From: Spirochaetaceae bacterium
Lineage (GTDB): Bacteria > Spirochaetota > Leptospiria > Leptospirales > Leptonemataceae
Assembly (NCBI GenBank): GCA_002730875.1
Contig: PCBI01000017.1
Coordinates: 62,001-126,000, forward strand
Reading direction: 5' to 3'
Length of the DNA stretch: 64,000 nucleotides
The notes beneath the pieces were generated by a model, which saw only the letters and a program-made list of their open reading frames with translations, searched no databases and was not told the origin of the DNA. Position numbers and translations under genes: made by a program. This document shows, piece by piece, positions 54,281 through 63,674 of this stretch. Within the stretch, counting starts at the first letter, position 1; each line of letters starts with the position of its first letter.

Positions 54281-55210
54281 ATGGATCGAATCCGTTCCCA
54301 ATCCCTATTTCTGTTCTCGATGATCGTTCTGGCCATTCTTCCCCTTTCCGCCGGAGATCCAGGATTCGAATGGCCCCTGATAAAGGGAAGCCTTCCGGAT
54401 CTAAAAGGAATCACATCGACCTTTGGCGAGTCCAGAGACGACCATTTTCACGCAGGCCTGGACATTGCGAGTCGAGATGAAGCCGTGCAGTCCATGGCCG
54501 ACGGTCGCATCCTCTACAGCCGACAGGAGTCCGACAATCCTTTCCGGCCGCTTCCCGGCCCTGGAAATCTAATGATCGTTGATCATGGCGAAGGCTGGTG
54601 GAGCGGATATTTTCACCTGGAAAGTCTGGCCCCGGTAAGAAAAGGCAACGTAAGCAAGGATACGGTCATAGGCTACACGGGAAATACCGGTCGTTCTGGA
54701 GGAGCCCATCTGCATTTCTTCATCAGCAAATCCTATGGTAAGGAGTTCATTAACCCCCTGCGCCTGCTGCCCCGGGCCACAGACAACAATGCGCCTGTAG
54801 TTCAAGAAATGATCTTCTTCACGGATAACGGAAAATCCAGTCTACTGCCCGAAAAGGAACACCGAATCCGTCTCACAAAGGCCTATCCAGTGCATCTGAA
54901 CATTCGGGATCCCGGCCTGGAGCGGTCCACACGAAGAGGCGTTTATCAGCTTTCCTGGAGTCTCAATGGTCAGGAACTGGGAAGTCGCAAATTTGACTCT
55001 ATCCTATCCACCGAGAATGGATGGCTGCTTGCCGGAAAACAACCTTTCGAAACTATCTTTACCGAGTGGTACTACAACCTGGGAAGTCTACCGTTTAAGA
55101 ATGGAAAGAATACACTCACGGTAAAGGCCCAGGACTTCGCCGGAAATGTATCCACAACTAACTTTAATCTGGAGATACAGAAGGAGTATCCCGACACGAC
55201 CACCCCCTGA
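54281..55210 (+). CDS. M23-family (LytM/lysostaphin-type) metallopeptidase
   Basis: A 309-residue exported peptidase with a signal peptide (FLFSMIVLAILPLSAG). Zinc ligands His57 and Asp61 lie in HFHAGLD, and His145 in HLHF; His112 in YFHLES and His143 complete the active site. All are present, so it should cleave peptidoglycan cross-links or be an active regulator. A beta-rich C-terminal domain of about 130 residues (VHLNIRDPGLERS, YQLSWSLNGQELG) is added. It is divergent from the sigma factor gene, whose control may include it. Confidence 0.9.
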   Translation: MDRIRSQSLFLFSMIVLAILPLSAGDPGFEWPLIKGSLPDLKGITSTFGESRDDHFHAGLDIASRDEAVQSMADGRILYSRQESDNPFRPLPGPGNLMIVDHGEGWWSGYFHLESLAPVRKGNVSKDTVIGYTGNTGRSGGAHLHFFISKSYGKEFINPLRLLPRATDNNAPVVQEMIFFTDNGKSSLLPEKEHRIRLTKAYPVHLNIRDPGLERSTRRGVYQLSWSLNGQELGSRKFDSILSTENGWLLAGKQPFETIFTEWYYNLGSLPFKNGKNTLTVKAQDFAGNVSTTNFNLEIQKEYPDTTTP

Positions 55211-55314
55211 GCCCCCGCGCTAGTATCTGATCCGGCCACGGATAGGCAGGCGGCTACGCCGGGCAGGATCGTAAGCAGGAATCACCACCATTACTCCAGT
55301 CCATGGCTTTGCCT

Positions 55315-55340
55315 GCTCCCGCACATGTCAAGGCGGGAGC
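55315..55340. terminator. Hairpin between convergent genes
   Basis: Perfect arms GCTCCCGC (55315-55322) and GCGGGAGC (55333-55340) with a 10-nt loop lie between the M23 peptidase stop and the TPR gene stop. No T run follows on either strand, so termination is plausible but not certain. Confidence 0.45.
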
Positions 55341-55347
55341 CACAGGA

Positions 55348-57369
55348 TCACGGACGACGGGGATTGGAAAGAAGAACCATACCCGGACTCAGTAGATCTC
55401 CGGATTGCTCCGGAGCCAGTGCGCTGAAAGATGTATCCAGTTCCACCACTCGAAAGGTCTTCTTCTGATTTGTATCCAGATAAAACACCTGTCCTTCTTT
55501 CACTCCGTCTTTGCTACCGGCATGGATAAAGACCTGATCATCTTTAATCTTCACAATCTCTCCGCGCACCGGAGTTACACGGGCGATTTCCGCCGCTATG
55601 CGAAAGCTGGCCCGATAAAGAGCGTCCTGACCGGAGGCGATAGCCTTACCTTTGAGCACCTCTTTGCCGGTGAATCGATCGCTCAATACATATTCAATTT
55701 CCAGGCGACCGGGTGAACTACGATAGCTACCGCTAATAATGAAACGAATTCGTCCGTTGTCTTTTCTATCCAGTTCGTCCAGGAATCGGAAGTAGGAAGC
55801 GTCAAAGAGAAGGGGTCTGTAGTCGGATTCGATTCTGCTCTGGATCTCTCGCTCTTCCAGGGCACGACGAGCGTACATAAAATCTCGCAGATCCGATTTT
55901 ATGTCATTGCCGGCGGAAATCAATTTTCCGCGGTCATTGATGGCATCCTCAATGGCTCTGGAAATGATTGCTTCCCCGTTCCAGTGATTTCCGCCCTCAT
56001 TGGCAAAATCCATAACCAGGATCACCGATGGCCTGTGGGTTCCTCCACTACGGGCCGAGTAACCCAGCAGCTCTTCGCGATAGGACAAATACTTACCTTT
56101 TTCCTGTAGCGCTCGCTCCACCCTGTACTGCCAGAGTGGCTCTTCCGGATTCTGATCGCGCAAAGCAACCAGGGTTTCCAGATAGGATTGAAAGTCGCCT
56201 CCAGCTCGATATACATCCAGGAGCTTCTGTTCCACGTCCGGGTTTCCAGGAGAGAGACGCATGGCCTGTTTCAAATGGCTTATCCGCAAGCCGTATCGCA
56301 GATCCTCCTCATAATCCCGAGCGATGGCCATGTGACGGCCCGCAAGGAAATTTCGAAGCTCGGCCGTGCCGGTATAGTCCAGCCCCAGCATTTCCAGACG
56401 AAAACAGGCCAGCGGATCCTGCGGAGCCTGCTGACAGAGCGCCTTCAGTTCGTGCATGGTCTGTTCCAGATACTTTCTTTCGCCGGTCTTATGGAACAAG
56501 GCCTGAGATAGATTGGCTGATAGTCTCAATAGATCGTCCCCCGAATCCTGACTTCGTATTTCCTCCAGTAGTTCCAGTCCTTCTTCGGGATAACCGCGCT
56601 CAATATCGAGACGAATAATCTGCTTCATTAGTTCCGGCCCCGGATTCTCTCGAATGGCCGTGCGAAATGCGTCGGCGGCTTCATCCTTTAGCGCCAGGCG
56701 ATCGCTTTCATTGCCCGCAAATTCAGCCTGCAGGGAGAGTACAATTCCCCGGGTCACCGCAAGACTTCCATGAGCTGGATCCACCGCTGTGGCTTTCTTT
56801 AGATACTCTTCCCCGGATTCGAGACGCCCGGCGCTGGTTTCGAGTATTGCCATATCCTGCAATGCCTCGCGGTAGGCCGGATCCTTGCGCAGGATCAACT
56901 GCAAGTACTTCCTGGCCAGATCCTCTCGTCCGGCCATCATGCGTAGCCGGGCCAACCCATACAGATTGTCCGCATTGCCGGGATCCTTTTCCTTTACTTC
57001 CTGAAATATGGTTTCGGCTTCGGTGGGCCGATCCAGGCCTGTAAGCGCTCGTCCTTTTCCTATTCGAGCGTCCAGACTGTTGGGGTCGCTGCTCAGAACC
57101 CGGTCAAAGTGTAGCAAAGCCCGTTCGTAATCCGAAATCTCCAGAGAGGCTTTTCCGGATAATAGATGCGCCCGGGAGAAGGCGGGATTCTTTTCCAGAG
57201 CCTGGCGCAGCAACTGAAGGGCTTCTCGGTACTGGCCCTTTTCGTAGTTCTTCTGCGCCTCTTCGTAGAGGGCAATGGAACTGCTGTAGGCGGGTTCCCC
57301 TCCATCGCGGGACAGAAGCGGAATGCCGGCTAACAGAACAGCCAGTATTGGTATAATTGCTTTTTTCAT
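55348..57369 (-). CDS. Exported TPR protein with a C-terminal CsgG/FlgO-like and FlgT-like region
   Basis: A 673-residue protein with a signal peptide (AIIPILAVLLAGIPLLS) and an ATG preceded by GGAG. Ten or so TPR repeats fill residues 25-430 (YEEAQKNYEKGQYREALQLL, HLLSGKASLEISDYERALLH, and more). From about 440 there is an alpha/beta domain PSVILVMDFANEGGNHWNGE, then FIISGSYRSSPGRLEIEYVL, of a CsgG/FlgO-like outer-membrane-associated type. The last part (GEIVKIKDDQVFIHAGSKDG, VKEGQVFYLD) is an SH3-like FlgT-C-type barrel. It lies 33 bp after the next entry, so the two are in one operon. Confidence 0.8.
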   Translation of the reverse strand: MKKAIIPILAVLLAGIPLLSRDGGEPAYSSSIALYEEAQKNYEKGQYREALQLLRQALEKNPAFSRAHLLSGKASLEISDYERALLHFDRVLSSDPNSLDARIGKGRALTGLDRPTEAETIFQEVKEKDPGNADNLYGLARLRMMAGREDLARKYLQLILRKDPAYREALQDMAILETSAGRLESGEEYLKKATAVDPAHGSLAVTRGIVLSLQAEFAGNESDRLALKDEAADAFRTAIRENPGPELMKQIIRLDIERGYPEEGLELLEEIRSQDSGDDLLRLSANLSQALFHKTGERKYLEQTMHELKALCQQAPQDPLACFRLEMLGLDYTGTAELRNFLAGRHMAIARDYEEDLRYGLRISHLKQAMRLSPGNPDVEQKLLDVYRAGGDFQSYLETLVALRDQNPEEPLWQYRVERALQEKGKYLSYREELLGYSARSGGTHRPSVILVMDFANEGGNHWNGEAIISRAIEDAINDRGKLISAGNDIKSDLRDFMYARRALEEREIQSRIESDYRPLLFDASYFRFLDELDRKDNGRIRFIISGSYRSSPGRLEIEYVLSDRFTGKEVLKGKAIASGQDALYRASFRIAAEIARVTPVRGEIVKIKDDQVFIHAGSKDGVKEGQVFYLDTNQKKTFRVVELDTSFSALAPEQSGDLLSPGMVLLSNPRRP

Positions 57370-57402
57370 TCGTATCTCCGTGTCATCCAGTAACAGTATG
57401 GT

Positions 57403-59532
57403 CTACATTTCCCCCGGCACAAAGAATCCGCCATCGCCCACACCGGAGGTATTCTGAAAATGTATCTCCACCCTGACGTCAACATAGCGATCCTTCAGCG
57501 ATTCGCCGGCCAGAGAGTCGTAGGTAACAATGTAACGATTGTCCGTATTCTTTCTAATGTTGGCATAAAGGTTCTTCACCGCGGTTTCATCGAAGGAACG
57601 CATGTATTCACCGCCGGTACGCTTCGCCAGCGATTGATAGAATGGAATCAGATCCTGATCCTGCTCGAAAGAGACTACATGTATCTGAATCTGCTGTGCG
57701 TTGGCATACTGTACTATCTTGTTCAATCCGTAGGGAGCGAATGCTTCTTCGGAAAGCGAGCCAGACACCACAAGCACAACACCCCGCGGACCTATAGCAT
57801 CCACAAGTTCGCTAATGGCAAAGTAGCTGGACAGGCCCAGTGAAGGCCGCGGCGAAGTCTCGCCCTCGGACATAAGCTTCAAAATTTGTTTTCTTTCCCT
57901 GCCCTCGTAGATCAAACGGCTCTGCTCGCCGCTGCGAACTAATTTGAACTGATCCACGACGCTTAAAGGCTCCACAATCCCCTTGAGCACTGCAGGGATC
58001 ATCTCATCCAGGCCCTTTTCTCGCAGTCCTGTAGAGTTCTCTTTCACAACGACGATGTTCGTCCGCTTCTGGAACGGTGCCATATTGTCGGTCCGGGCCC
58101 CGCCAATGCGACGATCGTTTTCGTAGATAAATATTTCTCTTCGACTTAGACCGGGCAGTGGCTTTCCGTCACGGGTCTCAGCCTGCAGAAATAATCCCAC
58201 TACGGGAAAAGAGCCCAGGTCTACTTTTTGTATCTTTACATTCAATCCGGAACGCTTGTAGGCTTCCGGTGTAGTCATAACCACTTGATGAGCTCCATAG
58301 TCGGATACCAGAAGGGAGTCCCGGGAGTCCGTGCGCACAGAGAACACCCGGTTCCAGAGCACTGGCTCGTCATCGAAGTTACGAAGCTCGGTCAATTCCT
58401 GTATCTGACCGGTGGAGGGATCAAAAGAAAGAACGCCGCTTTTCTCATCGGCAATCCACACTCTTCCTTCGTTAAAGTGTAATCCTCGGGGCTCGCGGAT
58501 TAAGGGATGGGAGATCCGATCCAGCATATTTCCGTCAACATCCATCACGAAGATGGCCGATGACTGACGATCGCTAATATACAGAATTCCTTTGCCATCG
58601 CCGGTAATGCCCGAAGGCTGTTGCATCCGACTTTCCGATGGCATTAAGCTCTGTAGATGATTTCCCTCCAGATCAAACTTCTGCACTCGATTGTTGCCGG
58701 AGTCCGTTACGAACAGGTAGCCCGACTCCACGATCAGGCCGGAGGGCCCTCTGAATTGACCGGCCCCTCCTCCGCTACCGCCAAATGCCAGCGCCCGACC
58801 ACCGGAAGTGCGAAACACCTGGATCTGATCGGCATCGTAGTCCGCAACATAGAGAAGATCATTATGAACGATGGCCGCGATGGGACCTTTGAGCCCGTCA
58901 TAGAATGGGCCGGAGAACTGATTCAAGTAGGAGCCGTCGGCGCTGATCTGTATAATGGCCGGATCCTTGTAATTCACCACATACTGGTTGTTCTTGGAGT
59001 CCACCGCCACATCCACGGGATAGTCCATACGCACTCGCCGAAAGCTCTCCGAGTCGTAGGTCCGCAGAAAGGACTGCTCCCCCGGATCGCTGTACTGATT
59101 CAGGTGGAACTCCAGAATGCCCAGTCGTTCACCTACCGTAGGATAGGCGCCGCGGGACACTTCCTGCAGATAGCTCCATTGCTCGAGCGCTCCGTTGTAG
59201 TCGCCGGAATAGTAGTAGGAATCACCCAGATAACGGCGCGCCAGATGAAAGTAAGGATGAACGTCCAGGGCTTTGTAGAAGAATTCCCGCGCCGCCACAT
59301 AGTTCTGCCGATTGTAGAAGCCCAGTCCCTTCTGAAAATGCTGTCGGGCTTTCTCTTCTTTGATACGAAAGACCGGAAACTCCTGGGAGCCGGCGATGGC
59401 CGGAAGCAGTATAAGGCCCATGGCCAGAAAAAAGGCCCCTGCCCAGCGACGTCGGGCGGATCCGGAAGTGACGGGCACCTTGAAGATATCCGACCCGGAA
59501 ACTCCTCCCACAGGAGTGTCAATACGAGACAT
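57403..59532 (-). CDS. Exported protein with TPR, NHL-propeller and VWA-like domains
   Basis: About 709 residues from the ATG at 59532 (in-frame alternatives are 59547 and 59586). After a signal region (GAFFLAMGLILLPAIAG) come TPR-like helices (ARQHFQKGLGFYNRQNYVAA), then an NHL-type propeller (residues about 150-400; repeats such as AFGGSGGGAGQFRGPSGLIV, YLFVTDSGNNRVQKFDLEG, LYISDRQSSAIFVMDVDG). The last 250 residues form a von Willebrand A-like domain: RTNIVVVKENSTGL, GPRGVVLVVSGSLSEEAF, QIQIHVVSFEQDQDL. The usual MIDAS DxSxS is replaced by KENSTG, so metal binding may be weak. It is likely a cell-envelope assembly or sensing protein, co-transcribed with the next TPR gene. Confidence 0.82.
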   Translation of the reverse strand: MSRIDTPVGGVSGSDIFKVPVTSGSARRRWAGAFFLAMGLILLPAIAGSQEFPVFRIKEEKARQHFQKGLGFYNRQNYVAAREFFYKALDVHPYFHLARRYLGDSYYYSGDYNGALEQWSYLQEVSRGAYPTVGERLGILEFHLNQYSDPGEQSFLRTYDSESFRRVRMDYPVDVAVDSKNNQYVVNYKDPAIIQISADGSYLNQFSGPFYDGLKGPIAAIVHNDLLYVADYDADQIQVFRTSGGRALAFGGSGGGAGQFRGPSGLIVESGYLFVTDSGNNRVQKFDLEGNHLQSLMPSESRMQQPSGITGDGKGILYISDRQSSAIFVMDVDGNMLDRISHPLIREPRGLHFNEGRVWIADEKSGVLSFDPSTGQIQELTELRNFDDEPVLWNRVFSVRTDSRDSLLVSDYGAHQVVMTTPEAYKRSGLNVKIQKVDLGSFPVVGLFLQAETRDGKPLPGLSRREIFIYENDRRIGGARTDNMAPFQKRTNIVVVKENSTGLREKGLDEMIPAVLKGIVEPLSVVDQFKLVRSGEQSRLIYEGRERKQILKLMSEGETSPRPSLGLSSYFAISELVDAIGPRGVVLVVSGSLSEEAFAPYGLNKIVQYANAQQIQIHVVSFEQDQDLIPFYQSLAKRTGGEYMRSFDETAVKNLYANIRKNTDNRYIVTYDSLAGESLKDRYVDVRVEIHFQNTSGVGDGGFFVPGEM

Positions 59533-59902
59533 AATCAAACTCTGCATTCGCAGAAGGATACTGGAAAGGATATGCATAGACTTCACGCGCTCTCTATTAT
59601 AGATCGAACGCTGTTTGCGAAGCCTTGATTCTTTTTCTTATGTCACAAGAAGGATCGATTTAGCCCAATGCATCGAAGGAAAACACGGGCCCCATTATTG
59701 GGTCCTGGAATGGGACCATCCGAAGCCGACCCCCACTCCCAGGGAAGTTGCATCAAGGCCGGACACGGACCTGTTCCCCTTGGCCCCGAATCTATTCCGG
59801 TGGGACACGGATAAATTCCCGTGGGTTGCGAACCAAATGCCGTTGCCGTTCGGATATGCTCCCGTTGAGGTGCGAATCAGTGCGGAGTGCGGTGGAGAGA
59901 AA
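59533..59902. other. Intergenic region of about 370 bp
   Basis: Between two minus-strand genes. An open frame on each strand crosses it but reads as non-coding and has no ribosome site. It should hold the promoter of the propeller/VWA gene. No strong hairpin was seen. Confidence 0.4.
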
Positions 59903-60742
59903 TTAGCCTTCCCGTGGAGGCATTCCGAGCTTCTTTCGTAGCTCTTCATTCTCTCTGAAGAGTTCCACCACTTCCTGGTCGGTGTAGATGTTCAGCCTTT
60001 GCAGAGCGTCTATGATCTTTTCGCGTTCCATGTTCTCGGTTCGGGAAAGATCCAGAGCCCGCTGAGCTGCATCCAGGGTTTCCCGGGCATCCTTTAACTC
60101 TTTGTCGCGGAACTCGCTCAATCTCTCCATGGCCTGCATCTTGGAGGTCAACTCCACCACTTCCCGGTCCTTCAACGCCAGCGCTTCCTGCATGGCTTTT
60201 TCCACTTTGCCTTCGAAATCCCGATAGGAACTCTCATAGTCCAGAAGTCGCTGGAACGCAGCGGACTCTTCTTTGGACTGAACCAGTTCTTTGCTGGCCA
60301 ATTCGCGGAAACCGTCAAAGGCCCGACTCTGCGCCCGTAAATCCCGGGCAAAGGTCTGGATAATGGCCCGAAAGTATTCGTTGTTGATCAAGGTTTCCAG
60401 AAGAAGCCTCAGGTTGTCGCTTCGAATGGAATCATCAATCAGAACAAGACGAACATTTCCTTTCAGGCCCTTCAGGTGCTCCTGATATTCGTCCTCGGGA
60501 ACAATCAACACCCGTAGATACGGGATCAGGTCGGTAGATTTTTCGAGAAGACCTCTGATATAGTCGGCCTGACCGGATTCTCCCTGGATGCAAAACAGGT
60601 TAATGGTTGCTGGATCCGGACTGAGATCGGGCATTCGGTCCGGGGCCAGTTCTTCCAGCTGAACCTGGAAACGACCCACGCTTTGAAAATCGAAGGGGAA
60701 TTTTCTGCCCGATGATATATGCCAGATCTTAACCGTATACAT
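59903..60742 (-). CDS. Receiver-like/Rossmann-type domain with a long coiled coil
   Basis: About 279 residues from the ATG at 60742 (MYTVKIW; an in-frame TTG is at 60760). Residues 1-125 alternate strands and helices (TINLFCIQGESGQADYIRGL, LRVLIVPEDEYQEHL, GNVRLVLIDDSIRSDNLRLL), a layout like a degenerate response-regulator receiver. The Asp triad is not clearly conserved. Residues 150-275 are a continuous coiled coil (VEKAMQEALALKDREVVELT and on), ending FRENEELRKKLGMPPREG. No membrane segment. Probably a scaffold or signalling adaptor; it lies 95 bp downstream of the LptF/G-type gene on the same strand. Confidence 0.65.
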   Translation of the reverse strand: MYTVKIWHISSGRKFPFDFQSVGRFQVQLEELAPDRMPDLSPDPATINLFCIQGESGQADYIRGLLEKSTDLIPYLRVLIVPEDEYQEHLKGLKGNVRLVLIDDSIRSDNLRLLLETLINNEYFRAIIQTFARDLRAQSRAFDGFRELASKELVQSKEESAAFQRLLDYESSYRDFEGKVEKAMQEALALKDREVVELTSKMQAMERLSEFRDKELKDARETLDAAQRALDLSRTENMEREKIIDALQRLNIYTDQEVVELFRENEELRKKLGMPPREG

Positions 60743-60855
60743 AAGAGTCGCCCCATTCAACAGGGTACCGGGATTTGTTCAAGTAAGATTTGTGAATCGA
60801 AAGTAAGGGGGCCGACCGCCGCCCACCCTCCGAGGAAAGGTTTCTCCGTACCGAA

Positions 60856-62472
60856 CTAGCTTTTCCGGCCCCTTTCCTTAATTCTGGAAAGAAAATCTCT
60901 TCCCCATTCGAGAAACTCGTAGATGGGAATCCGGGCGAATACTGGATCCAGGAATCGCTTCAACGTCTTACCATAGATCCAACGAAAAGGCGCCCCCAGG
61001 AACTTCAGCGGAGTGAAACCCTCGGTGCGGGAGGCCATGATGTAGATTCCCATCAGCCCCACACCCAGAACCGGAAGATAGGCGCCCTGCCAGGGCTTCA
61101 TTTTTCCATCCAATGCCTGATTCACACCCACCGAGAGCAAAACGTAATACAATAGAAGGACTACCAGGGCCAGAGAAAAGCTCATCCCTTTTCCGGATCG
61201 CTTAACGACCATGCCCAGGGGGAAAGACACGAAGAAAAAAAGCATACAGGCCAGCGGAGTAGCAATCCTGGAATGGATTTCGTAGTTGAATTCGTTTCGT
61301 TTCTTTTCGGCTTCTTCTTTCAGGCCTCGGAGAATGAGAAGCATCTGTTGCTTGGCCTGCATCTCCGCCTCGGTGGGCCCGCCCGGCTTGCCGATCTTGT
61401 CCTGGTTTTCGTTTAGCCAGATGATGATCTGATTCTGGGTGATCATCATCTCATCCGGCGAAGGAATCCGAAAGCCGTCTTCCCCGCCGGCAGCATCCGC
61501 CACGGTTGTGCCCACCCCCCGCAAAGCCTCGGGACTGATGCGATGTTTTCCGCTCTCCAGTCCTTCCAGGAATGCAAACAGCTCCAGAAATGTGTATTCC
61601 TCGGGCTGAACGTTTAGTTTACCCAGTCCCTTCTTTGGGCCAGGAAGAACAAAGTTCATTTGTCCATCGGCAAAATCCGTAACCGTGAAGCTGCCCAGGT
61701 TCTTGTCCGATTCCACCATGTATCCGTTTTCCAGATGAATGATGGGCACTTCTTTGCCGTCTTCAATGCGCTTAACGATTCGGCCCCGCTCCGCCCGGAT
61801 AACCCGGGTGATTACGCCAAAGCCGATGGGAATGCGAATGTTCTGAACCACCACATGCTCGGAATTTCCGCCAGGCAGCACTCTGGAATTCCAGGAGCGA
61901 ATCTGCACATCCTGCAACTCCGGCCCATCTCGACCCGCGGCATAGATATCCCAGCTATCGGCAGCGGAGGCCTCCATATCGCCAGCGCCCAGGAACTGAC
62001 CCGGGCGAACCAGAGTCAGACTGTGATAGGATTGAAGCCACTGCTGGAAGGCCTGTCGTTCGCGGGCCGCCAACGGCCCATAGTACAGATTCATGAACCC
62101 CATGAACAACATGGTAAGAAAGCCAAAGAACAGAAAAACGGTGTAGATACGGGGAAAGCTAATACCGCTGGCCCGCATTGCGGTGATCTCCGAGTCGCCA
62201 GAAAGCCTGCCTGCGGCCAGAATTCCAGAAAGCAAACAGGCAATGGGCACCGTCTGGGTGATCTTCTCAGCCAGTAAATAGTACAGATACATGGAAACCC
62301 GGCTGAGGTCGATTCCCTTGCCTACCAGATCTCCCAGAACGTCCTTTATGACAATGGACATAAAGAGGGTGGTCCAGAAAAACAGCCAGGTAAAAAAAGG
62401 CTGAAGAATCTCCTTGAATATGTAAACATCAAGGATGTTCGGCTTCAATCTGTACGCCAACCGGAGTAGCAT
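60856..62472 (-). CDS. LptF/LptG-family permease (LPS export)
   Basis: A 538-residue YjgP/YjgQ-family permease that, with LptB and LptC, extracts LPS from the inner membrane. Membrane helices lie near the N-terminus (FFTWLFFWTTLFMSIVI, TQTVPIACLLSGILAAG, VFLFFGFLTMLFMGFMNLYY) and the C-terminus (LACMLFFFVSFPLGMVV, FSLALVVLLLYYVLLSVGV, LPVLGVGLMGIYIMAS), with the periplasmic jelly-roll between. SGDSEITAMRASGIS is the signature motif. It is longer than usual because of an extra C-terminal tail and a periplasmic insertion. Which of LptF or LptG it is cannot be decided by eye. A heptosyltransferase gene starts only 3 bp away, divergently. Confidence 0.88.
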   Translation of the reverse strand: MLLRLAYRLKPNILDVYIFKEILQPFFTWLFFWTTLFMSIVIKDVLGDLVGKGIDLSRVSMYLYYLLAEKITQTVPIACLLSGILAAGRLSGDSEITAMRASGISFPRIYTVFLFFGFLTMLFMGFMNLYYGPLAARERQAFQQWLQSYHSLTLVRPGQFLGAGDMEASAADSWDIYAAGRDGPELQDVQIRSWNSRVLPGGNSEHVVVQNIRIPIGFGVITRVIRAERGRIVKRIEDGKEVPIIHLENGYMVESDKNLGSFTVTDFADGQMNFVLPGPKKGLGKLNVQPEEYTFLELFAFLEGLESGKHRISPEALRGVGTTVADAAGGEDGFRIPSPDEMMITQNQIIIWLNENQDKIGKPGGPTEAEMQAKQQMLLILRGLKEEAEKKRNEFNYEIHSRIATPLACMLFFFVSFPLGMVVKRSGKGMSFSLALVVLLLYYVLLSVGVNQALDGKMKPWQGAYLPVLGVGLMGIYIMASRTEGFTPLKFLGAPFRWIYGKTLKRFLDPVFARIPIYEFLEWGRDFLSRIKERGRKS

Positions 62473-62475
62473 CCT

Positions 62476-63528
62476 GTGTCAGAAAATCAGAACATATTAT
62501 TGATTCAAACCGCTTTTATCGGCGACGTGGTGCTCACGACGCCCATGATCCGGGCCCTGCGGCGCTGCAAACCGGGGGCCAGAATCACCGTAATGGTAAA
62601 ACCGGAAGCCCGAGCCTTTGTTGAGTCCCTCGAAGAAGTGGATGAAGTACTGGTCATAGACAAGAAGAAGGCCCATCGAGGGCTGGGAATGCTAAAACTG
62701 ATTTCCGATATCCGGCGCCGGAAGTTCCGTATATTGCTTTCCCCGCATCAGTCCCACCGAACCTCCTTGATTGCCTGGCTCAGCGGAATTCCCACTCGCT
62801 TTGGATATAAATCGGCCGGGTTTTCTCTTGCCTATCATCACCGGCTCACTCGCCCCATGGCGCTTCCCGAGATACACAGATTGCTTCGCTTCTTGAAGGA
62901 TAGCATCTGTCCGGATGTCGACATGAGCGATGATGTACCCCATCTAGAAGAAACGGAAGCCGGGCGGGCCGAAGCCCAGCAACTGCTGAGCGATCTGAAC
63001 ATACGAAAGCCCATACTGCTGGGCTGCTCTTCGGTATGGGCGACGAAGCGCTGGACAGCCCATGGCTTTGCCGAACTCGCCAGGGATCTGGTACAGAAAT
63101 ACAAAGAGGATGTAATCCTGATCGGCTCGCCCGACGATTCGCCGGTGGCCGAACAGATACTAAGACTGGCCAGGGAGTTCATGGGCGCGGACGGTATTCG
63201 ACGACTACACAACGGCTGTGGGAAAACCAGCCTTCCAGGGCTCTTTAGCCTGATGAAACGGTCGCACTTTCTGGTATCCAACGACTCGGCCCCGGTGCAT
63301 TTCGGATGCGCCGCAGGAATTCCGGTAGTGGCCATTTTTGGACCCACTGTACCGTCACTGGGCTACGCCCCCATTGCGCCCTCCACTATTGTAGCCGAAT
63401 TGGAAGGACTGTACTGCCGCCCCTGCGGAACCCACGGTTCGCATACCTGTCCCGAAGGGCATTTCCGTTGCATGCGCGAACTTACGCCTGCCCTGGTAGA
63501 GGAAAAGATCCTGGAGGTGGTGGATTAA
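62476..63528 (+). CDS. Family 9 glycosyltransferase (ADP-heptose:LPS heptosyltransferase-like)
   Basis: A 350-residue GT9 enzyme that adds heptose to LPS core, GT-B fold. The N-terminal NILLIQTAFIGDVVLTTPMIRAL and the C-terminal FLVSNDSAPVHFGCAAGIPV followed by VAIFGPTVPSLGYAP are classical. Additional Cys residues near the end (CRPCGTHGSHTCPEGHFRCM) match the Cys-rich tail of WaaF-type enzymes. The start is GTG at 62476, with CCGGAG lying inside the start of the divergent LptF/G gene. The two divergent genes both serve LPS. Confidence 0.9.
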   Translation: MSENQNILLIQTAFIGDVVLTTPMIRALRRCKPGARITVMVKPEARAFVESLEEVDEVLVIDKKKAHRGLGMLKLISDIRRRKFRILLSPHQSHRTSLIAWLSGIPTRFGYKSAGFSLAYHHRLTRPMALPEIHRLLRFLKDSICPDVDMSDDVPHLEETEAGRAEAQQLLSDLNIRKPILLGCSSVWATKRWTAHGFAELARDLVQKYKEDVILIGSPDDSPVAEQILRLAREFMGADGIRRLHNGCGKTSLPGLFSLMKRSHFLVSNDSAPVHFGCAAGIPVVAIFGPTVPSLGYAPIAPSTIVAELEGLYCRPCGTHGSHTCPEGHFRCMRELTPALVEEKILEVVD

Positions 63529-63674
63529 TCGTTAACTCGGGTAGCGTGACCGAATAGGGCACCGGGGGTTAGCGCGCCCGGGGATGTCGTTGCCTGCAGT
63601 TGTTCAGCAAGCGGATCTCCTGCAAATCGAATCTGCTTGACCGGTCCATCTGAACGGACAGGTTATCTTACCGT

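Noticed and set aside
59615-59941. Plus-strand open frame of 108 codons upstream of the coiled-coil gene end
   Set aside because: No ribosome site, no domain-like pattern, and it runs into the antisense of a convincing gene.
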